From positions 1-32,200 of the forward strand of contig JAVBPO010000137.1 in NCBI GenBank assembly GCA_031549565.1: a stretch of DNA of 32,200 nt, written 5' to 3'. The stretch is from JAVBSX01 sp031549565. Lineage in GTDB: Bacteria; Planctomycetota; Planctomycetia; Pirellulales; Thermoguttaceae. Of the stretch, positions 22,592 to 32,005 are shown piece by piece. Under the pieces are notes generated by a model that worked only from the letters and a program-made list of their open reading frames with translations, searched no databases and was not told where the DNA came from. The first letter of the stretch is position 1, and the number at the start of each line of letters is the position of its first letter. The position numbers were made by a program, and so were the translations under genes.

Positions 22592-24478
22592 ATGAGGTAT
22601 TCCCTTCTCTTCATTATCATTCTGGTACTTTCAAACACTTTCACTTTCGGCCAAGGGAATCCGTTTGGTAGCCGCCGACTTGCCGCCTTACCGCAACAGC
22701 CCGCTCCTTCCAGCAGTTCTGCCATCCCGTCCGTACCGATGACACCAGATGTTAAGGACGCAACATCTTCTGTTCCGTCAAAGAATAATGCGGCCCCGTC
22801 AGCCCTCGCGGTATCGGCGGAACCGTCTCACGAAGAAACCACGAAACCTCTGACCGAAAAGGAAGAAGGGGAAATTCAGCGTTATTACGGCTGGTTCAGC
22901 AGCTTGAGCAGTCCGGACGATATGTTCAAGTATATTCGTCGAACCTACATGCGACGCGATTACAAAGCGACGGAACTCGTTTTGCCGACGAAAAAGTCAC
23001 GCTACACGAGATCGGACGATCAGAGTCGTAACACCTTATGCCAATGGAATTACATCATTGATCGGCTGGAGAATGTCGTGATGAGGCCGTTTCCGACCGA
23101 TGGAACGACACTGTATCAACAGCGTTTTCGAACCGTCGACGGCGAAATCGAACTGGAATTCGCGAAAGAAGCGGATGGCAATTGGCACTTCGCTCCCTCC
23201 ACAATCGAACAAACACCTACCCTTTATCGACGCGTACTCGGTTCTCCACCGATTCGGTACGGATTCTTCGTCAAGTGGTTGCCCGACTGGTCGTTTCATA
23301 TCGTCGGCGGCCTTTCCTATTTCCAGTGGACGATGCTTGCCATCGGCTTGTTCGCCGGTTGGATCGTCTACCGCTTCGTCCGGATATTGTGCCACGCCAT
23401 CACCTGGTGTTGGGTGTACGCTCGTTACCGACGCGGCGTCACAAAGGAAATGAAGGATGTCTGGAAACCGTTTGCCGCCATCGTGGCCGCCTATGTGTGG
23501 TACTATGCCGTTCACGACGTGATCTTGAACCCGGAGCTGAACGATATCGCCTACTATTGCTGCACGATTTTTGCGATTTGCATGGGCATTTTCGTCGCAC
23601 TGCGTTTTGTCGACATGATTGCCGAACAACTTCGACTCAAATATCGCGGTTCAAATGCCCATATCGACAACATCGTCGTTCCCTTGGTCACTCGTTGTAT
23701 TAAAATCATCGCATTCTGCATCGGCATTCTCGCCCTGGCCAACGTGTTCGATTGGCCTCTTGTCGGAATCATCAGCGGAATGGGGATCGGTGGGATCGCA
23801 GTCGCATTCGCGGCCAAGGAAACGCTCGGCGATCTGTTCGGTTCAGTTACCGTACTCGTCGATGAACCGTTCAAGGTCGGCGATTGGATTTTGACCGGGA
23901 ATATCGAGGGGACCGTCGAGAACGTCGGAATGCGTAGTACGCGAATCCGGACGTTTTATAATTCGCTGGTCACGATTCCGAACAACCAACTGACCACGGC
24001 GGTCATCGACAATATGGGCCAACGACGGTACAGGCGTTTTCGCACATTTATATCCGTCTGCTACGATACGCCGCCGGATAAAATCGAGCAGTTTTGCGAA
24101 GGGATTCGTGAACTGATTCGGTTGCATCCGAACATGCGCAAAGACGGTTTCATGGTCGAACTGAATGAGATGCGAGCCTCTTCGCTCGACATTCTGATGA
24201 ACGTATTTTTCATCTGTCCGGACACCGCAGCAGAGTACAAGGCTCGCTCGCAGTTGTTGCGAGACATTCTGAAGCTGGCCAAGGCGATCAACGTACAACT
24301 TGCGTTTCCGACTCAAACGCTTCATTTGTTTTCCGATCAAAACGCTGACGAAAGCACATCGGAAGAGTCCTCCTCAAAATCCCTTCTGCAGGTCGGGCGC
24401 GACATTGCCGCCCAAATTTGCGCGGAAGAACGGCAGGAAAATATGAAACGCTCAGCGCGGGTTCAGAGCGACCCGTGA
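22592..24478 (+). CDS. MscS-family mechanosensitive channel with long periplasmic N-terminus
   Basis: The 628-residue protein has a signal peptide (MRYSLLFIIILVLSNTFTFG), then about 200 residues outside the membrane: a Pro/Ser-rich linker (30-85) and a folded part (90-210). Membrane segments follow at about 240-260, 292-312, 318-340, 365-385 and 390-405. The last is the pore helix with the MscS signature GMGIGGIAVAFAAKETLGD, followed by LVDEPFKVGDWI and TRIRTFYNSLVTIPNNQL of the beta domain. MscS channels release solutes on hypo-osmotic shock. The protein is more than twice the length of E. coli MscS (286). The start is set by the signal peptide; the frame is open upstream to 22472. mprF follows 99 bases downstream, so both may be coregulated. 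Confidence 0.88.
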   Translation: MRYSLLFIIILVLSNTFTFGQGNPFGSRRLAALPQQPAPSSSSAIPSVPMTPDVKDATSSVPSKNNAAPSALAVSAEPSHEETTKPLTEKEEGEIQRYYGWFSSLSSPDDMFKYIRRTYMRRDYKATELVLPTKKSRYTRSDDQSRNTLCQWNYIIDRLENVVMRPFPTDGTTLYQQRFRTVDGEIELEFAKEADGNWHFAPSTIEQTPTLYRRVLGSPPIRYGFFVKWLPDWSFHIVGGLSYFQWTMLAIGLFAGWIVYRFVRILCHAITWCWVYARYRRGVTKEMKDVWKPFAAIVAAYVWYYAVHDVILNPELNDIAYYCCTIFAICMGIFVALRFVDMIAEQLRLKYRGSNAHIDNIVVPLVTRCIKIIAFCIGILALANVFDWPLVGIISGMGIGGIAVAFAAKETLGDLFGSVTVLVDEPFKVGDWILTGNIEGTVENVGMRSTRIRTFYNSLVTIPNNQLTTAVIDNMGQRRYRRFRTFISVCYDTPPDKIEQFCEGIRELIRLHPNMRKDGFMVELNEMRASSLDILMNVFFICPDTAAEYKARSQLLRDILKLAKAINVQLAFPTQTLHLFSDQNADESTSEESSSKSLLQVGRDIAAQICAEERQENMKRSARVQSDP

Positions 24479-24577
24479 CTTTGCAAGACATCTTTCGTGA
24501 AAACCTCGCCGTGAAACGCATAGGCGCCGTAAAAATTCGATCTACCGAGCAATAGTTTTTAGGTACAGGCTACCGCC

Positions 24578-27142
24578 ATGATATCAAGCGATGATCGTTC
24601 TTTGAAATACCTTCTCAAGCCGGCCTTGAGTTTCGCATTTTTCGCGATTGCGCTCCTCGCTTGCCACCATCTTCTCATTGAGGTCAGGCCGGGAGCGATT
24701 CGAGAAGCTCTTCACAACGTTTCCCCGTTCTCCTTTTCCGCGGCATTGGCGGCAACGGCGTTCAGCTTTCTCATGTTGATCGGTTACGAATATACGGCAG
24801 CGAAGTATGCCGGAACAAATCTTCCCTTGAAAACGCTGGCTTTCGGCGGTTTTTGTGCCTTTGCCGTCTCGAATTCCGTCGGATTCTCGTTTTTTTCCGG
24901 AGGAACGGTTCGCTATCGCCTTTATTCGCCCTATGGTCTAAGCGGAGCGGATATCGCCAAAATGACGCTGTTCTCTTCCGGCGCGTTTCTCTCGATACTC
25001 CCCGTTCTTTTTTTCTTGGTCGTACTCACCAACGGCGTCTATGCGGCCTCGCTATTAAAAGTCTCGGAATCCCTTCTTGTCATGATCGCCGCGGTCCCGA
25101 TCATTTTTTATGCGTTTACGTTCGGATATTTATACCGAGGACGTCTTCCGAAATCGTCGCGATATACCTGGTTTTCACGAATCCATTCCTATCCGATCGA
25201 GCTTCCCGGTTTGCGACTTGGCGTCACGCAACTGGTCTTTACGATCCTCGATCTTCTCGCGGCCGGATCGGTCTTGTACGTCTTGTTGCCCAGTCCGCCG
25301 CATTATGGCATTTTTATGCTCGTCTACCTTCTTGCCATTGCCGTGGGCGTTCTCAGCAACATCCCCGGCGGACTCGGTGTTTTCGAAACGATTATACTTG
25401 CCGCCTTCTCAAGTTCCCTCGATGCGGCCACGACGACCGCCGCATTGTTCTTGTACCGCTTGGTTTATTACGCCCTTCCGCTATTCACCGCTTGTCTTTT
25501 ACTTTTGGGTAACGAACTCTATCATAAAAAAGATAATCTTGGACGACTGGTTCGTTCCGGTTCCGGCTTGACGCCGCCGATTATGGCCATTCTCGTTTTT
25601 TTAGCCGGTCTACTCCTCATTTTCTCCGGATCGACGCCGACTTGGAGCGAACATTTAAAGCTCCTGCGAGTCCTTCTTCCGACGCCGCTGATCGACACGT
25701 TTCATCTGGTGGCCGCCGTTATCGGCGTTTTCTGCCTGCTGCTGGCCAACGGATTATACAAACGTCTTTCCGGAGCGTGGTTGTTGACGTCGATTTTATT
25801 GGTTTTCGGCGGAATTTTCGCCTTGTTGAAGGGGCTCGACTGGGGGACGGCTTCATTTCTGCTGTTCACCGCCGCCCTATTGATTTCCTCCCGCCGTTCC
25901 TTTCATCGGACAAGTCGCATGAACCGACTTTCCTTCTCGTTTCCCTACCTCATGGTCGTCTGCGGTATCCTAGCCGTCGCCGGTTGGCTCGTGTTTTTCT
26001 GCTACAAAAACACGGAGTACACCCAGGAGCTTTGGTGGCAATTCGGCCTTCACGCCAATGCTTCCCGATCACTTCGTGCATTGTTTGTTTGTGCCGTCAT
26101 CGTTCTTTGCGTCGGCGTTCGTTGGTTGATGCGTTCGCCGTTTCATGGCAGGCTTCCGACCGACGCGGAATTGAAGGAGGCCGAAATCCTCTCTAAAAAA
26201 TCGAGCAGACCGGATACCGCCTTGGTTCTCTCCGGCGACAAAATGCTTCTTTTCAACGAAGAAAAAGACGCTTTTCTCATGTACGGACGATATCGCAAGA
26301 GCTTGATTTCACTCTACGATCCCGTCGGTCCGCCGGAAAAACGTTCGGAATTGGTCTGGCAATTCATGGACCAGTGCGACCGCTATTTGTTGCGTCCTGT
26401 TTTTTATCAGGTCGCGACGGAAAATTTGCCGATGTACCTGGACATCGGCCTGACCGCCTTCAAAATCGGCGAAGAAGCCGTCGTCGATTTGGCGGAGTTT
26501 GATCTTCAATCCTCCAAGGCAAAAGAACTGCGGCATATCTATCGTCGCGGCTTGAGTGAAGGGCTTTCCTTGGAAATCTACGAACCGGGCCGGGCTCCTG
26601 TTTCGGAATTGGCACGAATTTCAGACCAATGGTTAAAACTCAAACATGTCCGTGAAAAAGGCTTTTCACTCGGACGCTTCGACGAGACTTACCTCAATCA
26701 TTTCCGTATCGCGGCATTGCAACGAAATCAACAAATCGTCGCCTTTGCCAATCTGTTCGAACCGGACGGATGCGGATGCTTCAGCTTCGATCTGATGCGT
26801 TATGCGGACGAAGCTCCCAAGTCGACCATGACATTTTTCATCGTCGCCCTTGCGCAGCATTTCAAGGAGAAAGGATTGCGTCAAATGACGCTCGGCATGG
26901 CACCGCTTTCCGGCATGGCCATTTACCGGAAGGTTCCCCTTGCACAGAAATTAGAATCGTTGATGTATCAAAAGGGGGGATATTTCTATAATTTTCACGG
27001 CCTGCGCAGCTTCAAGGAAAAGTTTCATCCGCACTGGGAATCGCGATACATTGTCATTCCGAGAAACGAGAATCTGCTTTTCGCAATTGCCGACGCTTCC
27101 CTCCTGATCGCCGGCGGCTTCACCGGCATGATCGGGAAATAA
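24578..27142 (+). CDS. mprF: Bifunctional lysylphosphatidylglycerol synthetase/flippase
   Basis: The 854-residue protein matches MprF in length and layout. Residues 15-510 hold about 13 membrane helices of the flippase part, including YEYTAAKYAG, SNSVGFSFFSGGTVRYRLYS (a strongly conserved stretch) and NIPGGLGVFETIIL. Residues 535-854 are the cytosolic aminoacyl-transferase (DUF2156) domain with YRKSLISLYDPVGPP and FSLGRFDETYL, and LGMAPLSGM near residue 770. MprF transfers lysine (or alanine) from aminoacyl-tRNA to phosphatidylglycerol and moves the product to the outer leaflet, lowering the negative surface charge and giving tolerance to cationic peptides. The amino acid used here cannot be read from sequence. 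Confidence 0.92.
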   Translation: MISSDDRSLKYLLKPALSFAFFAIALLACHHLLIEVRPGAIREALHNVSPFSFSAALAATAFSFLMLIGYEYTAAKYAGTNLPLKTLAFGGFCAFAVSNSVGFSFFSGGTVRYRLYSPYGLSGADIAKMTLFSSGAFLSILPVLFFLVVLTNGVYAASLLKVSESLLVMIAAVPIIFYAFTFGYLYRGRLPKSSRYTWFSRIHSYPIELPGLRLGVTQLVFTILDLLAAGSVLYVLLPSPPHYGIFMLVYLLAIAVGVLSNIPGGLGVFETIILAAFSSSLDAATTTAALFLYRLVYYALPLFTACLLLLGNELYHKKDNLGRLVRSGSGLTPPIMAILVFLAGLLLIFSGSTPTWSEHLKLLRVLLPTPLIDTFHLVAAVIGVFCLLLANGLYKRLSGAWLLTSILLVFGGIFALLKGLDWGTASFLLFTAALLISSRRSFHRTSRMNRLSFSFPYLMVVCGILAVAGWLVFFCYKNTEYTQELWWQFGLHANASRSLRALFVCAVIVLCVGVRWLMRSPFHGRLPTDAELKEAEILSKKSSRPDTALVLSGDKMLLFNEEKDAFLMYGRYRKSLISLYDPVGPPEKRSELVWQFMDQCDRYLLRPVFYQVATENLPMYLDIGLTAFKIGEEAVVDLAEFDLQSSKAKELRHIYRRGLSEGLSLEIYEPGRAPVSELARISDQWLKLKHVREKGFSLGRFDETYLNHFRIAALQRNQQIVAFANLFEPDGCGCFSFDLMRYADEAPKSTMTFFIVALAQHFKEKGLRQMTLGMAPLSGMAIYRKVPLAQKLESLMYQKGGYFYNFHGLRSFKEKFHPHWESRYIVIPRNENLLFAIADASLLIAGGFTGMIGK

Positions 27143-27220
27143 CGGCGGTTCACGACATGCCGATTTATATCCGAGGTGATTTTCTCCAATTGAGCCGATG
27201 CACCCTATCCGGCAACCGTG

Positions 27221-28501
27221 CTATGCGCTTTTCGTGATCGGAGCGGGGAGCGAGAGAATATCTTGATGCCCCTCGACGACCGCTTCGTTGACCACGTATT
27301 TCGAACCGGACGGTAAGTCGGGCAATTCGTACATAATATCCAGCATCACGCTTTCGATGATGGACCGGAGTCCCCTCGCGCCGGTTTTTTTCTCCATCGC
27401 TTTACGGGCGATCGCGGAAAGAGCGTCGTCCGTAAAATCGATATGGGCCTCTTCCATATTGAAAAGCCGTTGGTACTGCTTGACCAAGGCGTTGCGAGGT
27501 TCCCGGAGTACGCGAATCAGGGCGGTTTCGTCCAGTTGTTCCAGCGTCGACAGAACCGGCAGCCGACCGATCAACTCCGGAATCAAGCCGAAATGGAGCA
27601 CGTCCTCGGAGTTCACCATGCTCAAAAGCTCGTTGCTTCGCTTTTCGGCGTTGATGGAAAGCGTCTGACCGAATCCGATCGATTTCTTCCCGAGTCGCTG
27701 CCCGACGATGTCTTCGATTCCAACGAACGTACCGCCGCAGATGAAGAGGATGTTCGTCGTATCGAGCTGGATATACTGTTGTTCCGGATGCTTGCGCCCT
27801 CCTTGCGGCGGGACGTTGGCAACGGTTCCTTCGAGCATTTTGAGCAGCGCCTGTTGGACCCCTTCACCGGAAACATCGCGGGTGATCGACACGTTTTGGC
27901 TCGTTTTACCGATTTTGTCGATTTCGTCGATGTAGACGATTCCTCGTTGGGCCGCTTCCACGTCGAAATCGGCGGCGTGCAAAAGTTTGAGCAGCAGGTT
28001 TTCGACATCTTCGCCGACGTAACCGGCTTCGGTCAAAGTCGTTGCGTCGCCGATCGCGAACGGAACATCGAGAATCTTCGCAAGCGTTTGCGCAAGCAGA
28101 GTCTTACCGGAACCGGTCGGGCCGATGAGCAGAACATTCGACTTGTCCAGCGTTACGGAATCGTCGGACTCGACGTTGACCAGGCGTTTGTAGTGATTGT
28201 GGACCGCAACGGCGAGGACTTTTTTCGCATAATCCTGACCGACGACATAGTCGCCGAGTTGCGCAACGATTTCGCGAGGCGAGGGAATTCGGGACAATGG
28301 TTTCGCCGTTCCGCCGCGCCGACGTCGCTCCTGTTGCAGGATCGATTGGCAAAGCTCGATACAATCGCCGCAAATATAAACGTCGCTCGGCCCCTCGACC
28401 AGCGGGCCGACGTCCCGGAAACTCTTGCGACAAAACGAGCAAAACGCGTTCTTTTTGGTGGTGTTGCGACCGGTGGAATTGAAGTCCCGTCCAGAGGACA
28501 T
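27221..28501 (-). CDS. clpX: ATP-dependent Clp protease ATP-binding subunit ClpX
   Basis: The 426-residue protein has the ClpX N-terminal zinc domain (Cys21, Cys24, Cys44, Cys47), Walker A GPTGSGKT (127-134), the pore loop GYVGED (160-165), Walker B IVYIDEIDKI (188-197), RDVSGEGVQQALLKMLEGT (208-226), the ClpP-docking IGF loop in KKSIGFGQ (272-279) and sensor-2 in TGARGLRSIIE. ClpX unfolds tagged or damaged proteins and feeds them to ClpP. The docking loop shows it is a working partner of ClpP, although no clpP is in the window. A further copy could exist in the genome, because clpX is normally next to clpP and tig. AAAGGG precedes the ATG. Confidence 0.95.
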   Translation of the reverse strand: MSSGRDFNSTGRNTTKKNAFCSFCRKSFRDVGPLVEGPSDVYICGDCIELCQSILQQERRRRGGTAKPLSRIPSPREIVAQLGDYVVGQDYAKKVLAVAVHNHYKRLVNVESDDSVTLDKSNVLLIGPTGSGKTLLAQTLAKILDVPFAIGDATTLTEAGYVGEDVENLLLKLLHAADFDVEAAQRGIVYIDEIDKIGKTSQNVSITRDVSGEGVQQALLKMLEGTVANVPPQGGRKHPEQQYIQLDTTNILFICGGTFVGIEDIVGQRLGKKSIGFGQTLSINAEKRSNELLSMVNSEDVLHFGLIPELIGRLPVLSTLEQLDETALIRVLREPRNALVKQYQRLFNMEEAHIDFTDDALSAIARKAMEKKTGARGLRSIIESVMLDIMYELPDLPSGSKYVVNEAVVEGHQDILSLPAPITKSA

Positions 28502-29004
28502 AGTGAACCCTTTCAGTGAATGCCGTTACTCATTGACCACGGTCCGAAAAATTACGGGAAAAACGATTTCCCAAAATCCCGCGGACTTCTTCACGCGACC
28601 AAAATGTGTTGGTCGGGCAAAATTCCCGAAGCCGGCTCATCTCTATCCTCTCTTACGAATTCGGGCACATGCCGTCTTTCGTCGAGATATTGCCGACATC
28701 AATGATTCATCGAAGCGGTTTGTAACGATTACAGAGCCTCTTCCGGCATCCTTCCGTTGAATCGAGTCCTCCCTTTACGCCCCTGCCAAGCTGGAGCGAC
28801 CGCTGGACAGTCCGCTTATCGACCGTGGTTCGATCTCATCTTTGCAAAAGCGGATCGAGTTGGTTTCTTCGTTGTAATTACGACAGGCGGAACCGAGTGT
28901 ATGTAAAAAAATTGAATAAATGACAGACGATAAGTGATAGGTAAAGTGATAAGTGATAGGTGATAAGAAATGGTAATCGCAATAATTCTATCACTTATCA
29001 CCTA
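28502..29004. other. Gene-free region upstream of clpX
   Basis: About 500 bases without a recognisable gene on either strand. The first 400 bases show nothing distinctive; the promoter of clpX (minus strand) should be here, but no strong -10/-35 pair stood out. The last 90 bases are the dyad heptamer array at 28920-29015. Confidence 0.5.
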
Positions 29005-29015
29005 TCAAATGTCTG
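28920..29015. repeat. Heptameric array with dyad symmetry overlapping a gene end
   Basis: Units such as atgacag, acgataa and gtgatag (28920-28940), then after a 5-base break gtgataa, gtgatag and gtgataa (28946-28966), face the complementary units ctatcac, ttatcac, ctatcaa and atgtctg (28988-29015). The array can form a long hairpin. Its right arm supplies the last codons (QTDI and the stop) of the RsbW-like gene. Confidence 0.85.
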
Positions 29016-29445
29016 TTTGGCGGGCTTTGGAGGAATCTTTCTCCATGTCGACCCGGCGTCCGCAATCGGAGTATTCCACGCGATTCATGAAATTCATGAT
29101 CAGGAAAACGCCCCGACCGGACGCTCGTTCGAGATTTTCCGGCGCTCGCGGATCCATAATGGACTTGGGATCGAACCCTTCTCCCTCGTCCTCGATTTGA
29201 ATTTTGGCGAGCACCTCCGAAATCTGGCAGGAGAAGTGAACCTTCTTCAGTGGATCCCCCTGATTTCCGTGGTGAACCGCGTTGGCCAGCGCTTCTTCCA
29301 TCGCCATTTCGACGGCAAAAATATCGTGTGAGGTCCACCCACCGGTCTTGAGTTGGTCAAGAACCTCCTGGATCAGGTTGTGCGCGACGGTCATATCCGA
29401 GCGAAAATCGCACTTGCGTGACCAAATCCATGGAGTAGCGGGCAC
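29005..29445 (-). CDS. RsbW-like anti-sigma factor/serine kinase ATPase
   Basis: The 146-residue protein is a stand-alone HATPase_c domain of the RsbW/SpoIIAB type: N-box EMAMEEALANAVHHGN (about residues 45-60), G1 box IEDEGEGFDP (about 85-94) and G2 box ASGRGVFLIMNFM (about 108-120). Such proteins bind a sigma factor or another target and phosphorylate a STAS antagonist. The STAS gene lies 54 bases upstream on the same strand, giving a partner-switch pair. No sigma factor is adjacent, so the output may be elsewhere. The C-terminus runs into the heptamer array, which has set its stop codon. Confidence 0.88.
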   Translation of the reverse strand: MPATPWIWSRKCDFRSDMTVAHNLIQEVLDQLKTGGWTSHDIFAVEMAMEEALANAVHHGNQGDPLKKVHFSCQISEVLAKIQIEDEGEGFDPKSIMDPRAPENLERASGRGVFLIMNFMNRVEYSDCGRRVDMEKDSSKARQTDI

Positions 29446-29499
29446 AGTGAAACCTCCCTTGAGGAAGAGGAAAGCAAACGGGTCAGGCCGATCGTCGAT

Positions 29500-29883
29500 T
29501 CATCGCGCTCCCGGTTCGATATCGGCGAGCAATGCGAGCATTTTCGTGCCATCCTCTTCCGTCTTTTTGATCTGGAAAACCGTGTCCAATCGCGTGATTC
29601 GGAACGCTTCCATGATGTTGTCGTCGATGCAGCAAAGAACCAAGGAAGCCTCGGCATCCTTAGCTTTCTTATTCAACGTGATCAGCGCGCGAAGAGCCGA
29701 GCTGGACATGAAGAGCACCCGCTCGAAATTGACCAGAAGCTTGGTGTTCTTCTGGTTTTCCAGGAGATCGAGCAACTGATCTCCCCATTCCTGAATGACG
29801 AGATCATCATTGAGTTTCATGTCTCGACAAATCGCGACGGTTACATCGCCCACTTTTTTCGTGTCTATTCTCGACATCGGCAT
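29500..29883 (-). CDS. STAS-domain anti-anti-sigma factor (SpoIIAA/RsbV-like)
   Basis: The 127-residue STAS protein has the phospho-acceptor region VLFMSSSALRALITLNKKAK, where a serine in SSSAL is the likely phosphorylation site, preceded by KLLVNFERV and followed by LVLCCIDDNIMEAFRITRLD. When unphosphorylated such proteins bind the RsbW-like kinase and release its target. The next gene downstream encodes such a kinase. AAGGAG lies eight bases before the ATG at 29883, which settles the start. Confidence 0.9.
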   Translation of the reverse strand: MPMSRIDTKKVGDVTVAICRDMKLNDDLVIQEWGDQLLDLLENQKNTKLLVNFERVLFMSSSALRALITLNKKAKDAEASLVLCCIDDNIMEAFRITRLDTVFQIKKTEEDGTKMLALLADIEPGAR

Positions 29884-29969
29884 GATCGGTTCTCCTTGGA
29901 GTCTTTTTCATAATCAGCGAACCTGGAGAAGAAAAGAGATCGTGAATCCTTTGTCCTAATCGACACGAA

Positions 29970-29990
29970 AGACGACCAGTCGGGTCGTCT
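29970..29990. promoter_or_regulatory. Inverted repeat, possible operator
   Basis: AGACGACC (29970-29977) and GGTCGTCT (29983-29990) are perfect inverted repeats around a five-base centre. There is no T-tract. The position between the divergent STAS and kinase genes, 20 bases before the -35 box, suits a regulator-binding site. Confidence 0.4.
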
Positions 29991-30009
29991 CGAAAACGTA
30001 TGGACTCAC

Positions 30010-30039
30010 TTGGCGGGGCCGTACATCATCGAGTATAAT
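30010..30039 (+). promoter_or_regulatory. Probable sigma-70-type promoter of the sensor kinase gene
   Basis: TATAAT (30034-30039) matches the -10 consensus fully. TTGGCG (30010-30015) matches four of six -35 positions with an 18-base spacer. Confidence 0.5.
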
Positions 30040-30259
30040 GACGCACTCGATTGGAGCGAATTTCGTGAAAAAATTCTCCGGCGACCGCCGATCGACTCGC
30101 TCCCTCAAAAACCTCTCCTCCGTTGAACAGGGCGCTGTTATACTCCATTTTTCGCACAAATGCAAACCGTGTCAATCGGATTTTCACCAGTTTCCGTTCC
30201 GAATCGTCAGCGGCGGCGTGGTTTTTTCGGCAATTTCATTTCATCCGTTGCTTTCCATT

Positions 30260-32005
30260 ATGTCTTTTCTTTTCGTCATTCGCGGCAACGATCAGGGAGG
30301 TCGGTTCGAGCTCCGGGAAACGGTGGTTTCCATCGGTCGGGAAACGAACAACCTCTTTCAGATTCACGACCCGGAGGTTTCGAGGAAACATGCCGAGATC
30401 CGAAAAATTGACGGTCAAGACGTTCTTTTCGATACGCAAAGCTCCAATGGACTGTTTGTCAATGGAAAGCGAATCAAAAGCGTTAACCTTCACAGCGGCG
30501 ATCAAATCCAAATCGGTAGGTCGCTGCTTCTTTATACGAAAAACGATACGGAACAGGGAAGTTCGCTCGGAAGTATCGGGGTCGAAATCGACGCCGACTC
30601 CGTCGATCCTTCTTCCGCAATCGTTGCGACCGTTCCGAAAGAAGAAGGAACTTGGCTATTCGACGGGCTGACCGACGATATCGCGGAAATCCGGCAAAGC
30701 CCTTGGTTGCGAAAAGCTCGCGGACATCTGAAAATGATGTACCACACCGCCTTGGTCGTCAGCCAGACGCTCGATACGGATCGACTGCTCCACCGGATGA
30801 TCGACTTAATGTTCGATTGGGTGCATATCGATCGGGTTTGCGTTTTGTTTTACGATGCGGAGTTGAAAAAACTCATTCCCCAGGTTTCCCGAACGCGGGA
30901 TATTTCCCAATCGCAGACGCCGATGAGAATCAGTCAAACGATTCTCGATTACGTCATGAATAACGAGGAAGGGATATTGTCCAACGACGCCGGTCTGGAC
31001 GAGCGTTGGGATCCGGGAGCGAGTATCCTCTCCGAATCGATTCGTGAAGTGATTTGCGTACCGATGCGGGGCCGATACGGAACGATCGGTGTGATTTATC
31101 TGGACGCGTCCGGGTTCGGCGACGTCCCGGAAACGGGCGAACCACCTGATCCGCAGGAAAAGAAACGCCGATTCAACAGGGATCACTTGAAATTGATGGG
31201 TGCGATTGCCCACCAAGCCGCGCTGGCCGTGGAAGATACCCGATATTATCGGGGAATGGTCCAAGCGGAGCGGCTCGGAGCCGTCGGACAAACCGTCGCC
31301 GTGCTTTCGCACGATATTAAAAACATTCTCCAGGGGATCACCGGGGGGAGTTTTCTGATCGAAAAAGGGTTGGCCGAACACGATGAGAACATCATTTCCC
31401 AAGGCTGGGGGATCGTGCAGAAGAATCAAGGGTTGATTTCCGATATGATTCTCGACATGCTCACGTTGAGCAAGGAGCGGGAACCTTCGCTTTCGTTCGA
31501 GAATATCAACCGAATCACGTCCGACGTGGTCGAGTTGATGCAGGGGCGCGTTTTGCCGCTCGGAATTCAGTTGGATTGGTTGCCGGACCTGACGATTCCT
31601 TCGTTCTGTTTCGATTCCAAACAGATGGCTCGTGCGATTACGAATATTTTAACCAACGCGATCGACGCCGCGGCGGAGCGGGACAACGAAGAATCCGAAC
31701 CGAAAATCGGACGGGTTAACATTGCGACGATTTTGAACGATCCGCTCGGGCGCGTGGAAATTCTGATCGACGACAACGGTCCCGGAATTCCGCCGGAGCA
31801 GCTCAATCAACTTTTCCGACCGTTTCAATCGACGAAAAAGGGACAAGGAACCGGCTTGGGGCTCGCGGTCACGCAAAAAATCCTCAAGGAGCACAACGGC
31901 AACGTCCGCCTGACAAACTCCCCGCTCGGCGGCGCCCGATTCGTTCTGGAACTCCCACTCCTGATGTCCGACGAGTTTCCCACCAAAACGGAAAAGGAAA
32001 TGTGA
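30260..32005 (+). CDS. FHA-GAF sensor histidine kinase
   Basis: The 581-residue cytosolic protein has an FHA domain at 1-92 (Gly26-Arg27, SRKHAEI 41-47, SSNGLFVNGK 61-70), which binds phosphothreonine peptides. A GAF domain follows at about 165-328. The kinase core has the phospho-acceptor His351 in VLSHDIKN, the N-box MARAITNILTNAID (456-469), G1 DDNGPGIPP (504-512) and G2 GQGTGLGLAVTQ (528-539). It has no membrane segment and no receiver domain, and no response regulator gene is adjacent, so its partner must be encoded elsewhere. The FHA part suggests it is tuned by a Ser/Thr kinase. The ATG at 30260 begins directly at the FHA domain; the extra 74 codons of the open frame are not convincing protein. 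Confidence 0.9.
   Translation: MSFLFVIRGNDQGGRFELRETVVSIGRETNNLFQIHDPEVSRKHAEIRKIDGQDVLFDTQSSNGLFVNGKRIKSVNLHSGDQIQIGRSLLLYTKNDTEQGSSLGSIGVEIDADSVDPSSAIVATVPKEEGTWLFDGLTDDIAEIRQSPWLRKARGHLKMMYHTALVVSQTLDTDRLLHRMIDLMFDWVHIDRVCVLFYDAELKKLIPQVSRTRDISQSQTPMRISQTILDYVMNNEEGILSNDAGLDERWDPGASILSESIREVICVPMRGRYGTIGVIYLDASGFGDVPETGEPPDPQEKKRRFNRDHLKLMGAIAHQAALAVEDTRYYRGMVQAERLGAVGQTVAVLSHDIKNILQGITGGSFLIEKGLAEHDENIISQGWGIVQKNQGLISDMILDMLTLSKEREPSLSFENINRITSDVVELMQGRVLPLGIQLDWLPDLTIPSFCFDSKQMARAITNILTNAIDAAAERDNEESEPKIGRVNIATILNDPLGRVEILIDDNGPGIPPEQLNQLFRPFQSTKKGQGTGLGLAVTQKILKEHNGNVRLTNSPLGGARFVLELPLLMSDEFPTKTEKEM

Larger units (their letters stand above)
29884..30259. other. Divergent control region between STAS and sensor kinase genes
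   Basis: These 376 bases carry no gene. They hold an 8-base-pair hairpin at 29970-29990 and a promoter with a perfect -10 box at 30010-30039 that points to the kinase. The transcript would have a leader of about 215 bases. The frame of the kinase is open from 30038, but the FHA domain begins only at the ATG of 30260. Confidence 0.5.

Noticed and set aside
27443..28519. Forward open frame of 358 codons
   Set aside because: Antisense to clpX.
30038..30259. N-terminal extension of the sensor kinase by 74 residues
   Set aside because: The FHA domain begins at 30260 and the -10 box TATAAT overlaps the first codon of the extension.
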